From Echinococcus granulosus (taxonomy: Eukaryota > Platyhelminthes > Cestoda > Cyclophyllidea > Taeniidae): DNA of 64,000 nucleotides. The stretch covers positions 91,789 through 155,788 of the forward strand of contig NW_020170500.1 in the NCBI RefSeq assembly GCF_000524195.1, in the 5' to 3' direction. Positions 1-12,100 of this stretch are shown piece after piece. The notes under the pieces are model-generated. The model was not told where the DNA came from, did no database searches, and saw only the letters and a list, made by a program, of their open reading frames with translations. Each line of letters begins with the position of its first letter. Within the stretch, counting starts at the first letter, position 1. A program made the translations under genes and the position numbers.

Positions 1-750
1 CTTACGCCATTTGATGGAGGATTTGTGGCGTGAATGTGCGTTGTATTTGGTCTCCAAATGCTTCTCCGTGCACCTTGATAATAGCAAATATGGGCGTGGG
101 ATGTGGAATCGCCCGCACGAGGCCTCAAGTCACACGCTCAATATGTGTATGCTGAAGTCGTCCTGTAGATGAAGAGCAAGATATGTGATAGGAGAAACGA
201 GAGTGGGTCATTTCCATAAATGCGCCTTAATTTGCTACACCTACGCATTCCTGCATTGAAGATGGCCTTTCTATTCTGCCTCATATTGCTGGCGATCTCT
301 GTTTTGACTAAAGTTAAGTTCCCTTCTAATTTCTACTTTGCTCAGTGTACACAATGAAGACTTTTACGAACAATATTAAGTAATGCATGTCCAAATCTCC
401 TTCATTATTCACATGCATAACTGCATCACTCTGTACTTACCCACATTCAGCCACCACATTTTAACAGACTGGCAAGAATTGTAAGTAGTCACGTTATTTC
501 CTAGTAGTATTTATTAGAGAATGAGTTGTATATTTCACGAATACGGGGACCTGAATGGTCCACATCACGTTAATAATTGGTAGATTTTGCCTATAATGTT
601 ACTACTTCCCCCCACCTACTACTACTACATGGAAGTTATTTCGCCTCGGCACCAATGAGTAGAATCTTTCACTTCTTCTCCCACCTCTACTTCTCTTGCT
701 GACTTTGAATATGTCTTTGAAATGTCCACCTAGACTAGTGAACTGATATA

Positions 751-801
751 CACAGACACACACACACACACCGGGAGAGTGAATGAGAGAGAGAGAGAGA
801 A
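751..801. repeat. Compound CA/GA microsatellite
   Basis: A run of CA dinucleotides is followed after a short spacer by a run of GA dinucleotides. This is seen directly and lies in intergenic DNA. Confidence 0.9.
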
Positions 802-3800
802 ATGCATGGATAATCACAAGCATTATAGCATTTACTCATTACTAGTACACTGATACACCGCACTGCCATGCGGCTCATTACTGCACGCAATTTGAAGTGC
901 TGTTTAGCAGACAGCATATTCCTTCCCCGTTATTTTGCTTCATCGTTTGCCTTTGCGCCCTACGCCGCCTTTGAGTATAACATAAACGAGATGCGACTCT
1001 GCAAAGGATTTGTAGAATGGGGTGTTTTAGTTGAGCAAGTGCACATCTAATCTCACAACCGTTTTACGTTTCCACACCCACACATCACGGGTACTTGCCC
1101 ACCTACTGCACGTGATGTCTTTAGCTGTGGGGATTTTCAACCCGTCACTGCTTACTTCTGCAAGTCGATTCATGGCAAAACCATTCATCAATCTGAACCG
1201 TGATGTCAGATGATGAGAAGAAGTGCTTAACAAGTGTATTTGCGCTTCACACGGCTTACACTGCATCTCATTTGAAATCTGACTTGTATGCGATATAGTT
1301 TACGTTTGCCCTTAAGGCGTTAGCATAGACGCCTAGAAACGCAGCCTCAACTTCATCATCAACCTCGGCTTCAAGCTCGACTGTGCATCACACTGCTCTG
1401 CATATAACAACGTCGTGTTTGCTACACAGGTGTTATTTTGACTGATACATGCATTGACGATCATGCCAATTTTGGCATGGATGCGACACTCTTAACTACC
1501 GCCAATGATCTGAGGCGAGGGGTACTAAATACCAACCAATGAATAGAATTGTATGTAATATTTACCCAAGGAAGTGATTGGAACTAGTCGAGGAGTATCG
1601 TCAAGCAGGTGAACGATTTACTTCGCTGAAATAAGTTGCACATATCCATGAGATTGTGATGTACACCTCCACATCGGAAACAAAAGCGCACTGTATCTTA
1701 TCCCTACTAAAAAAGAGAAGTCAATCATTCCACATTTGCATGCCTAAGTGAAGCGCAATACCCGGAACATGTTCGCCGAGCAGGGCCTTTTGCATTTTTG
1801 TCAGAGATAACGATGGAAAGGAAAACATGAAAAGAGGCCTCATCCCCTATCAAACATTCGTGGAAGCCAAGTCGGCTCCAAAGCTATTTAGGTAAGTTTG
1901 GATGTTCAACAGTGGATTAAAGCAACTGTAGTACTACCTTCCAACCTTGGTGGCACTATTAATCACCCCGTAATCACTGGGATCCCCAATGCTTGCTTTG
2001 CACTACTCCTTGCTTAAATCTTCGCGTTTTATCTGTATGCAATATCAAACACCACAAATTGTGTTTTGGGATAGAACCTTTTCGCACTACAAGCACTAAT
2101 GGCACAGCGAATGCACCAGTCGTCATCCATCCGTGTTCATTTAAAGACAGTGTGACCTCTCGTAGTGGATAACTCCTGAATGACAAGAAGAGGACCTTGT
2201 TATGCTCACTTCATTCTTGTCGTCTCTGGCTCATTTTCACTCATGCGAAATGTGATTTTATCTTGGGGTAAAATGAGACACAACCCTTGAATTCCAAATG
2301 GCTTATTTTAGAATTGGGGGCACAACTTTATGCGTAAGAAGTCAAACGTACACATGGTATACTAATTGCGTGGCGTGCCTATATGCATGTGTGCAAGCAG
2401 TTGAAGTGACGGCTTGTGGCGTTATGGAAAAGAGAGAGCGTCAACAGTTACCCCACACTTATATCTGCCTTCCTGCTTTCATGTACATGTATCCTGTCAC
2501 CCTCCTGACCTTCCCGCCTTTGCCAACGTCTTTGTAACCGCTTGCACATCCTCCATGGGGGACCGTCTCAACAGCTAGTAAGCAAAATATTTTCAAGTAC
2601 GTGACGCACTGTTTCATCTGAGCTTGGACTCTTTTCGATGCTATTTACTTTGCTTGATAAAGTATGTTTTGGAGGGTATTGAGCTGATAAAATTCACAAC
2701 GACATAACTGCTCCTCAAAACAAATTCAGCTGATTCAGTGGGAAAATCAAGGCACTCGATGACACCTTGGGGCACTTTACCTCCTATAATCACAAAATGA
2801 GTAAATTCTTAACTGCAAATTTGCACAACAGCTGGTTGTGAAATGCCTGGCTGTGAAAAGGGTGGAAAGTGTTTCTGCTGCCAGTTCATGTTTCGAAAAT
2901 ATCGTCGTGGTGGTGTTTCCCACGGTAATGTCCTACACTTCAACCTCCGCTATTGACACATTTCTACAAAAGTTTAGGACAGTATCCTGATGTAAAGGAT
3001 ATTTGCAGTGAGTACACACAATCTAGCTGTATTCGTGATTGGAGTAATTGAGAGGGTTAGATAAAGCTTGGTTACCGAAATACTCAACCTCTATTAGTAG
3101 TAATGCTTGTCTTGCTCCATGCCCCTTTCCCTTAAGCTCGGCAGTCTGGTTTGAAATCTTTTCATCTGTCCTTTCCTTCATACTACCACCCGCCACTTCA
3201 ACACATTGCACAAACAGGTCGTGTCACGAACGAATAAGTAGACATGATTTGGATATGATATCAGTCTAGGTAACCAGTCCTTCATGTCGAGAACACCCAC
3301 ATTGCGGAATCCACCAACAAATCGACTAGGCTGAATTGTAACCACAAACCGGACATTTGCAGTCCTAACACTAGTCTTTTCCTCTCCTATACAAGACTTG
3401 TTTGTCTTACCAAAAGACACCATGCCACATTGCATTTGCACACCGCACCTTCTACACAATCATCACCATACGACCGCTTACAGCCCTCTTACACTCTGCC
3501 ACCAGCCATCCTCTCCGATCCGCCTGACCTCATTATTCACGCTTCAATTATGCAGCGTCATTCATCTCTCCACTATCGTTGGTGGCAGTGCTTCTCTGTA
3601 GAATTGATCGCACACCTAGAAAGAGACGGCTCTCTTTTTTCATGGGCCAATCTGAATAAATACGTTTCTGTTCTGTTTCACTGAATTTGCCGCCCTCCTA
3701 CTGCTACCTTAGCCCCGGAAATGTAAATCCCCAGCCGGATCGTGACGCCCCAACAACGAGATTCCCACATAGTCAAGAAACAAAGGAAGCATTTAACAAA

Positions 3801-3986
3801 CAGAAGAGCGACAGTAGTGGGCAACACCGCCACAACCCGCGATGCGTACCCCAACGTCAGTTACAATGCCCCTCCATATCCAGCCAGAAAATGACCATCA
3901 CAGCCCTACTCCACTCATCACATCAAGTGACGTCATTTGGGTTGAAAGCCTGAAAACATAAGATGAACTAGCCACACTAATCCAAC

Positions 3987-3992
3987 TTTATT
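3987..3992 (-). promoter_or_regulatory. Poly(A) signal of C1QBP
   Basis: AATAAA on the minus strand, about 40 nt downstream of the C1QBP stop codon. Confidence 0.7.
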
Positions 3993-4032
3993 GTACACAA
4001 ATCGGAAATGCACGATTTCTGCATCGGAGTAT

Positions 4033-4930
4033 CTACTCTTTACAATAGTCCTTGAACTCCTCCAGGAAGGACCGATACAACTTGTGCTCTTCCGCCGTGG
4101 CGAAATCCTGAACTTGACGCTGAAAATCGTAGTCTACACCTCGTTCAGTCAGGAGACGCATGATGTGGTCATACATATTCTAAAATAAAAATAACTAAAT
4201 TACTATAAATATGGATTATAGTGAACACAAGATGAACCCATTCCTACATCAGCGAACAGGTCGGTGTAGACAAAGTATCCAGGAATGTTTTCCATTTCGA
4301 CCATATCCACTGAGAAGGTAGCTAAAAAAGGTAAGTAGATAAACTTCGCATACGAAGGTTTGAAGAATCTTGTTCCGAGCTAGCAGCCTCTTCAGCGGAG
4401 GATGGTAAGGAACAGTGGAACAGAACCGACCGACCACTGGGCTTTCTGAGTCGAATTTTGAGATCAGGACGAGCCTCCAAGGGAGAAGCCTCCTCCTGAT
4501 CCTTTTCTTCAGGCTCCTCATTTTCAACATCTTCGGGCGCAATACTGCCGGCGAGATCCATTTCGACCTCAAGAACACTAGCAACTGCGTCAGAAGTACA
4601 ACTAATCCTACACTCCATCAGGGAAAACTTTCTTTAGGACTATGTTTGTTCCATCTTGCTTATCAACTTCAAAACCTACAGGGGGTCTGCAAGCAAATGA
4701 GTTTTCTTTTTCTTGCTTGATTTCTTCAGTCAAAATCGCCGAAAACTGTCTATCAACTATAGGAAAGTATAGTAAGGCGCATACACCATACCATCTGATG
4801 AGAAAAATCTTGATTTTAGAGCAGAATTGCAGTAAGTATAGGACTTTATAGGTCGAAAACTACAAAAACATCGAGAGCATCTCGCGACAGCTCCTAAGGC
4901 AGCAGGAAAGCGCCGCACAATTGCAGACAT
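4033..4930 (-). CDS. C1QBP: C1QBP/p32 (MAM33 family) mitochondrial matrix protein, with frameshift
   Basis: Four exons on the minus strand: 4787-4930, 4354-4745, 4248-4321 and 4033-4179, with introns of 41, 32 and 68 nt. The start at 4930 opens a basic, Ser/Cys/Arg-rich leader that looks like a mitochondrial targeting peptide. The family pattern then follows in order: a helix with LTEEIKQEKE, an acidic loop, the strand KIRLRKPSGRSV, and the C-terminal MYDHIMRLLTERGVD...FLEEFKDY block, which corresponds to the p32 C-terminal helices. p32 proteins form acidic doughnut trimers in the matrix and support mitochondrial translation. Exon phases agree everywhere except inside exon 2, where the upstream frame stops at 4608-4610 and the protein continues one frame over from about 4618. 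One surplus base near 4608-4634 explains this. Corrected length would be about 251 residues, against about 280 for human. Identity is firm; whether the break is a sequencing error or real is unknown. Confidence 0.92.
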
Positions 4931-6141
4931 GCCTGGAATCAGATTGCCCGCGGTAAAGGGACTCGTAAAACAATAACCTGGCCAGTAAATTTCTTACCTA
5001 GCATTGGTTTTATTTTTACCTAAGACAAATTTAAGTTTGTTCACAATTTTTTTATTGTTTTATTACTTTTTATATTATCACACTTGGGTTATCCTTTACT
5101 GCCCAGACAATTGGTTCATTCGTAATCGCGGGAACTGTAAAAGCAGCTCGTGATCGGATAGATGATTGATGTGGGTCTCCACCACTTATCGGTTATTTTA
5201 ATCTAAAGCTACCGCGTGTCAGTTTGTTCTTCCTCAATTTGCATAATTTGATGTATTGGGTGCGATATTTTGTCTCCCCCACCTGACACTCCGACGCCAT
5301 CTTGTCTTACATGAAATTGACAGGCTTTTACATGTTTCTGTTCGGCTTAAATAGCTCGTCTATTTTGTCTCAGCACCCATTTTATAATACGCAATTTTTA
5401 CTCTTATTACTTTCATTCTCTCCAAAAATTCGACTGGTGTCAATAACGCGAACGTCCCTTATGTCTGCCCTACCTTTTAATTGGACTAAACGTAGTTTGT
5501 TGTGCGTGTTTCTGTATCTTGAACACTTCCCAAATTGTAGGACTCAACTTTCTGTCTCAGTCTCAGTGGTGGTGCTAAACTATCCATATTCAGCAACATC
5601 CCATTTTTTTATTAAAAACCAAAATGGTCCTCACTTAACTTCGTAGTATTGGGTAGATCCCCATGTGCGAAATTCGGATTATTTGTGTAAACTGTCTATT
5701 TCGTTCCCGTTAATATTGGTCAGCTCAAGTGCCTTTTTGAGCATTTAGATACCATGAAGTTTTACACTTTGTTTCTTTTGGACACCTCATCTAAACCCAT
5801 TTTATGTATGCAAACCTTCTTTTTATATTTATGACTTCTCACGTTGGTAGCCGCCCTCATCGTAACTGAGTTTGAATCCCGTTCGCTTTAAGCCACAGCT
5901 CTGTCACTGATAAGCGTGTATCCCTCCTTCAAGCCATATGGTACCCTGTTCTCCTTATCACTCTCTAGTAGTTTTTGTCAACGGGTTATTGGTAAACAAA
6001 GAACATGTTATTGGTTATTTACGTGAGCCTTTTTGGTTATCCTTTCATAAAGTCATGCACGAATAATGTAAGCTGGATAGCGCACGCATACACAAGTTTA
6101 AATACCCCATGATCTTTGTACCCGCTCTCAATAACTTCTAG
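4931..6141. promoter_or_regulatory. Divergent C1QBP/XPO7 upstream region
   Basis: A 1.2 kb spacer between the C1QBP start (minus) and the first recognisable XPO7 exon (plus). It presumably contains both promoters and possibly a short first XPO7 exon, but I could not identify a convincing ATG exon or core promoter element. The open frame at 5302-5646 has no family resemblance and looks like noise. Confidence 0.45.
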
Positions 6142-9100
6142 GCTCTAACCTCGATTGAGTGGGCTTGCAAAGAGCTCTATACCACCAGCGATCCGGCCGT
6201 CCGTATGCAGGCGGAGAAGACTTGTACTGGCATCTGCGAGCGCCCTGATTGCATAGCCACGTGCAAGAGCCTTCTGGAGCGTGGTGACTCCTGCTATTCC
6301 CAGTTTATTGCCGCCTCTACCCTCACAAAGTACATTTGCAACCGCGATACTGTAGTGCACGTCAATTTGCGTCTTCAGTTGCGTAAGTTCTTACATTGTG
6401 CTCTCATTCGACGACCCTGAAATTTAGGCAACTTTGCCCTGAATTACCTTGCCACTCGACCAGGTCTTGAGTCGATTGTCCAGCAAGCTCTTATCGCACT
6501 CATATGTCGTCTCACAAAAATTGGTTGGTTTGATTCAGCTGAGAATGGGCCTGAGTATCCTTTTCGGGACATCTTTGAATCCGTGAAGAGCTTCATCCAG
6601 GTGGGCTTTTTCTGTATGTACCCTCGATGAGTTTTACTTGTCCTTTTGACTCCGGTTTTTGCTTTAGTCGGGACAAATCAGTGCCATCTTGGTTGGTGTC
6701 AAGTTATTATCGAGCCTTGTCACTGAAATATGCCAATCGACGGAGGTAAGCGTCGAATTCATCCATTTGATCGATGAAATAAAGGCCATATTCTTTGCAA
6801 TTTATTCCCATTTCCTGCATTAAAGAATTTCTACGTTCAACACGTGATTTATGATTTGTTAACTAGGGTTTATCCTAGGCTATTTACGGCTGGTTAGGCA
6901 CCTCTTTGTTCGTTCACACCTGGCTTTTTGGTTCTCTACGAGCATGGGCACTTGATGAAGTGTCTCGTTAATTCCGTCGTATCTTTTATCTTTCTTATTG
7001 AAATGTTTCGGGTTAGGTGGGGCTAGTCCATTAGATCAGAGTAAGGTGTGAAAGCTTTTCATCACAAATTACAAATGTTCTTGTGTGAATACCGAAGACC
7101 CACTACAAATGTAAGTAACGAGGTTACCATTAGCAGTCACACGCTGTTACACCACACACAGGCTCCCCCTGCTGTTGACTATATCTGAAGGAACAAGAGG
7201 TTAGTGTAAAGTAGGTAATACTATTTTATCCTGTTAATATTGCCTTGTTTTACAGTTGCCACCTTGGGTAAGTCATGCGGTCTTGTCGTGGTAGATTTCC
7301 CTGCTCTTCATTTGTATCTCTCTCCAATTTCTAGTTTTGCACTTTTGCTATAATTTTCTTCATAGACGGATTTAGCTCGCGCTACGTTTTTCGTGCGGAA
7401 ACTCCTGGTGTCGTTTAGAGACCTCGTCCTCTTCCCCATCTTTCAACTGGGCCTCGATCTTCTCCGACAGACTGATGTTAATTTGAAGTCTCTAACAGTC
7501 AACGACCAGGATCAAGTGTGTCTTTAATATCATTATGCTCTAGTAGTATACATGCGTCTATTTGCTTTTCTGTATATTAGGAAAAAAAGCATGGTATAAA
7601 TCTGTGAATTCAAAATTAGTGAGTAACATACTACTTGATGCGTTGGATTAAAGACGGGTTCTGACAACCTACTCTGTTATTCGTAACTTAGTTTGCTTTC
7701 CGTGAATCGAGGGTTTTGTACTTGTTTTGAACCGCAATAGGGGAGCATTCACTAGCTGTGTGCCGCTCAACGCAGATTGGTGCCCTACAGCATGCAATCA
7801 CTTCGTAGAAAAGCTTGCCTAAAGGCAGTCACCGCGGTAACAATCAAAGTTTAGTCTATTTCAGTTCCCTCCAGCTGCTGGGAGTGTGAAGGAGGTCATA
7901 TTTACTCGGCTGATCCACATATTATCATAGCATTACCGTAGGAAACTCCATAATGGTTGTTCAACCCTCATGATGCTTCGATTGTGAACTGGTTTGTAGA
8001 ATAACACGAGTTTGGGGTGCTTGAGAACGTAGGCTTAGTCTCAGTAGCTCTCCGCCAATTCAACTATTCTTCACTTCATGTCTTCTTTGGTGACGCCTAG
8101 ACTTGATATCCGGCTGATAAAATCAAGATTATTTATTCGGGTTAAGTTTGCATTGCCGCTGCCACCAATATAGTGTCAATGTTCTCTTTGAAGACGCTGT
8201 ATGGTCGAATGAGTTTGGAGAGGGAAGATTGACGGTCTATTAACAGAAATATTCGGAAGATGTTGTTGTCATCAATTGCAATTGCTTTTTTGCCTTTAGC
8301 TGCAAGTGATTCAGCACACTCTGGCGCTTGTTCTGGCCTGCCTGAATTACGACTTTGTGGGTACAGCCATCGGTTGCGCAGGTGACAACGGTAGTGGAAG
8401 TCCCTTCACCTCAGACGACATGGCCTCCGTACAACTACCCGCCGCGTGGCGACCGATCTTCCTCGACACCAACAATGTGGATCTCTTTTTCCGCCTCTTT
8501 GCCGGTCTTCCTCAATCTCCGGCTTCGCCTAATCTCCGTACTCTGGTGAGTGATTTCCCTGCTTATGATTCGTCACGGGTAGACATACCTAATATCATTT
8601 TTGAAGCTTTAGTATCGTTCACTTAAGTGTCTTGGTACTGAGTGGCCCAGCGTCCCATCATTTAACCGTGGAGACAAGTAAATAGCCTTGGGCCCGTGTT
8701 AAAGAGACATGTAGGGTTGAAGTTTGGCATGGTCGCTATCGCAAACAAAATCTGATTTGCTGGGCGGTTATATGCGAGTTAATTATTTGAAAAGTACTGT
8801 TTCAAGGCTAACATTTCTTTGTTGGCATAGCATGATCCATTTGTACACATCCCCTATTTGGTAGAAATAAAACCGGTGGTGTCAAGAGTTACGACACTTC
8901 AGTGTAGTGAACGAATGAAATTCTAAGATTCGTCATTATCAAATATGATGCATTTTAGTGATCACGTTCTGATAGTAGGATTTCACAAGATGCTGACCTG
9001 AGCATTTAGGCATGGATCTGATTCTAAAAGGTCGGCGCTCAAATTAGCTCTGAAAATGTTTGTGGTGCGGCAATCTGGAATCAGGTTTATTTTCAGCGCT

Positions 9101-12100
9101 TAGAAGGGAGAAGGCAAGCAAGCTGGCCTCTTTGCTACCGGCGTGGAAGCCGATTGGAAGAGATTGAAAGACTCCTGTGGTAAATTGAACTACTAAGGTA
9201 AATAATTTGTCTCGACATCTCCCCTTTCGAGTATCGTCTCTGACGTTCCCTGTGGTTAAACGAGCGGTGTAGAAGCTAGTTTCTCGTAACACTTGCGTAG
9301 CATTTGGTGATGTGGGCTTGGAACGTCCTATCCGGGTCTGTTATGAATCACAAATTGATGGTGTATCATGTTAAAGAATCCTTTCAATTCTTGATAATGA
9401 CGATTTCCTTGTTACTGTCGAAAATAATTCGGAATTATCTTGAGTGATGGGAAAACTTGCTTATATCTACCTCAATTGGTAAGAGGAAGTTGCGGTGAAA
9501 GCCAGGACAGTGGGCCCAACCCACATGCTTATCAAATGGCAGACAATAGGCTTTGAAGACTGTCAATTTGTCCTCAACTTTTTGCGCTTTACAACAGCAG
9601 GCCGTGCATTTCAGACCTTTTTACTGACTGATTCGTGGTAAAAAAATAGCCTGTGCATTCCAAGGCTAAGCAAACGAACGTCGTTGGTTGGTTCCAAACC
9701 ATCCCCTCATCGTTCGTCCGGTACTTCTAGTACACGCGCCACATCGTTCACCGTCATATGCGCACGGTCAGTTGATCGGAAGTTCCATCCTTACAAGACT
9801 GTGCAGGGCCGCATTCTCCATGCCGCAAAGCTTACCCATGGGGAAATTTACACTTTAGGTGGGATGAGAAGGCGATACTGCCTCACCCTCCTTATTCACC
9901 TGATAATTTTTATTTAAGTTCTGATTATCACGACGCCTTAGCGTTAGAATATTACACGATCACATGTGAAGTAGGCAGCTAAGCACTATGAGAGCAAGTT
10001 TTTTCTTGACTTCTGCAAGCAAAACGTTGCAAGAAGGGGGGAATAGCGGCAGGCCTGTGTCCCATAAGGCAATTATTCCAACAAATGAAACATTCTGATG
10101 AAATCCGCATTAAATTTATTTGGCCACCTTATGCTTCCGAGGGTGAAAATCGCTCAGAATACTGTAATATAATCTCTACTGTGGGTTTTCCTTCATGCCG
10201 AGAAAGACAATCGGTGATTTTTGTCACACTTAGTCACTTACTCTTTTTAAATCGCATCGTAGGGGATCGTTTGGCTTATCGTGGTAATATATCCTGAAAT
10301 AGATTTGTAAAGTTATGTTGTGTGTCTAGTCTGTTCATTTTCATTCAGTCGCCTATCTAATCTTCAAATAAGACTTGTGATCCAGTTATTTCAAATAAAT
10401 ACTAAATGCTTCATTGCTGGTTATGTGAAACTCAAGATAAGGGTAGAGGTGAAGAGCCGATGCAATTTCGATAGTCTTTTTTATTGTGAAACACTTACAA
10501 CAGACATCCTTCTTTTCTACCGTTTGGGTGTAGTCTCTAGCCGTGAAAATTGTGATTTCCGTCCATTTGAACTGGGCTCATTTACCGATTTGATCAATTT
10601 AACAATGCCTGAATCATCCCTGATGACATTATTAGGTGTACTTGCCTCGAAGCAGACATGTTTGACATGACTAGAGCTTCGTGTCACCGTCGTAAAGAAA
10701 TCACTTGGTACTCGATAAGTTCGTGGAGTCAAATGTTCAATTAAAACACTCTAAGCCCTAAAACAGTAATCACGAATATCACCTTCATTACGTAATCCAT
10801 TGTTTTATTCGTGTGTCCCCTTAGCCGCTATCCTGCCTAGTTCAAATAACTAGCATTCGGAGGACCCTCTTCACCAACGACGAGCGGCAGAACTTTCTCA
10901 ACCCTCTAATGGTTGGCTGTCTGGAGGTACTGCGTCGACGAGACAGCCTTCTCTGCGATCCCACCGTCTACCATGAGTTTTGTCGCCTCCTTTCGCGCAT
11001 GAAGATCACCTTCCAGGTGGGTGAGCTCATGCAGGTCTCCGTATACCCTGAGTTCATCAAACTCGTCACTGATCTCACCACCCACAGTCTCTATGTAAGT
11101 CGACTGCTTCCTATTTGTGTGGTCTATTCTTTTTTCATCCAAAACTTGAAATTGTTCTTTAACGGGATTTTTAACCCGTTTAAATCTAGTCTTTAATCGT
11201 TCATGATGTTTCAGTACCGAGCCATCAAAAAATTTTCCTTCTTTTTGGTGGAGTTGCTTACCGTTGCAACCAACATAGAATGGTTGAGCTATCCTTGGGG
11301 GTGTTAAGTGCCACACATCTGGACTCACTTCATTCACTTGATTAAAGCCGATGTGGTTTTGTGCTCTCTTTGTGGTTATGAGTCCTCGCAGATCCAGTCA
11401 TTCACGGCGGATGTCCTTTTTCAGTGCTCTTTTGATGTGGTATCCAGTTGACGTAATAGAAACTGCATTTCCCTTTGTGCATCGCTCGAGTCATCTCTGA
11501 AGACACTAAAAGGTGTAAGAGTTTAGAAGTAGGACTTAGTAGCGTAGATAACGTTACTAGGGCTCTATGCTATCGGTGTAAGAGTTGAATCGCAGAAAAT
11601 CAAAGCCTTTTCTGGTGTACCATTGCAGAACTTCTCCGACGATTCGGAGTTCAACAACTCCAACAGCCTACATTACCTGCTTGCGCTTTGGCAACGCTTG
11701 GTCGCCAGCATCCCCTACGTGCGCACCTCCCAGCCCTACCTGATCGACACTTACGCTCCTCAGGTGACGCGGGCCTACATTGAATCGCGTCTCGCCGGGG
11801 TGCCGCGCTACGTGGAGTCAGGGTCGAAGGTAAAGCCACTGCGCGTGATCAAGAAGGCTGCGGCAAATGGTGCTGGTGCCGACAAGGCTGGCGATCAATA
11901 CAGCCCCGATCTGGTAGTGGGAGCCGGTGACGGTGCCTCCTGTCCCCTAGATGACACCATGACTCTCACGCAGCAGCTTGATCAGGTTGGTGCTTATTGG
12001 TAGTCCTGAGCGCCTTTTTACTTGGTTGCTTATTTTAATTACCTTAAACAACCGCAAGTGGGTATGAGCGCATTTCATCCCTTCGACCATATTTGAACCC

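Larger units (their letters stand above)
1..4032. other. Intergenic, no gene recognised
   Basis: About 4 kb with only short open frames (under 95 codons) that show no family resemblance and no chain of phase-compatible splice sites. A CA/GA simple repeat lies near 751-801. The right end carries the 3' flank of the C1QBP gene. The rest appears to be ordinary intergenic DNA, although the 3' end of a gene lying further left cannot be excluded. Confidence 0.6.

Noticed and set aside
3398..3953. Overlapping open frames left of C1QBP
   Set aside because: Short, with no family resemblance, and no phase-compatible splice partners; Pro/Ser/His-rich composition is typical of chance frames in this region.
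5860..5885. TTTGAATCCC, resembling a tRNA B-box
   Set aside because: No A-box at suitable distance and no cloverleaf pairing could be drawn.
10906..11337. 143-codon antisense open frame
   Set aside because: Shadow of the XPO7 exon 10825-11094 on the opposite strand, no independent similarity.
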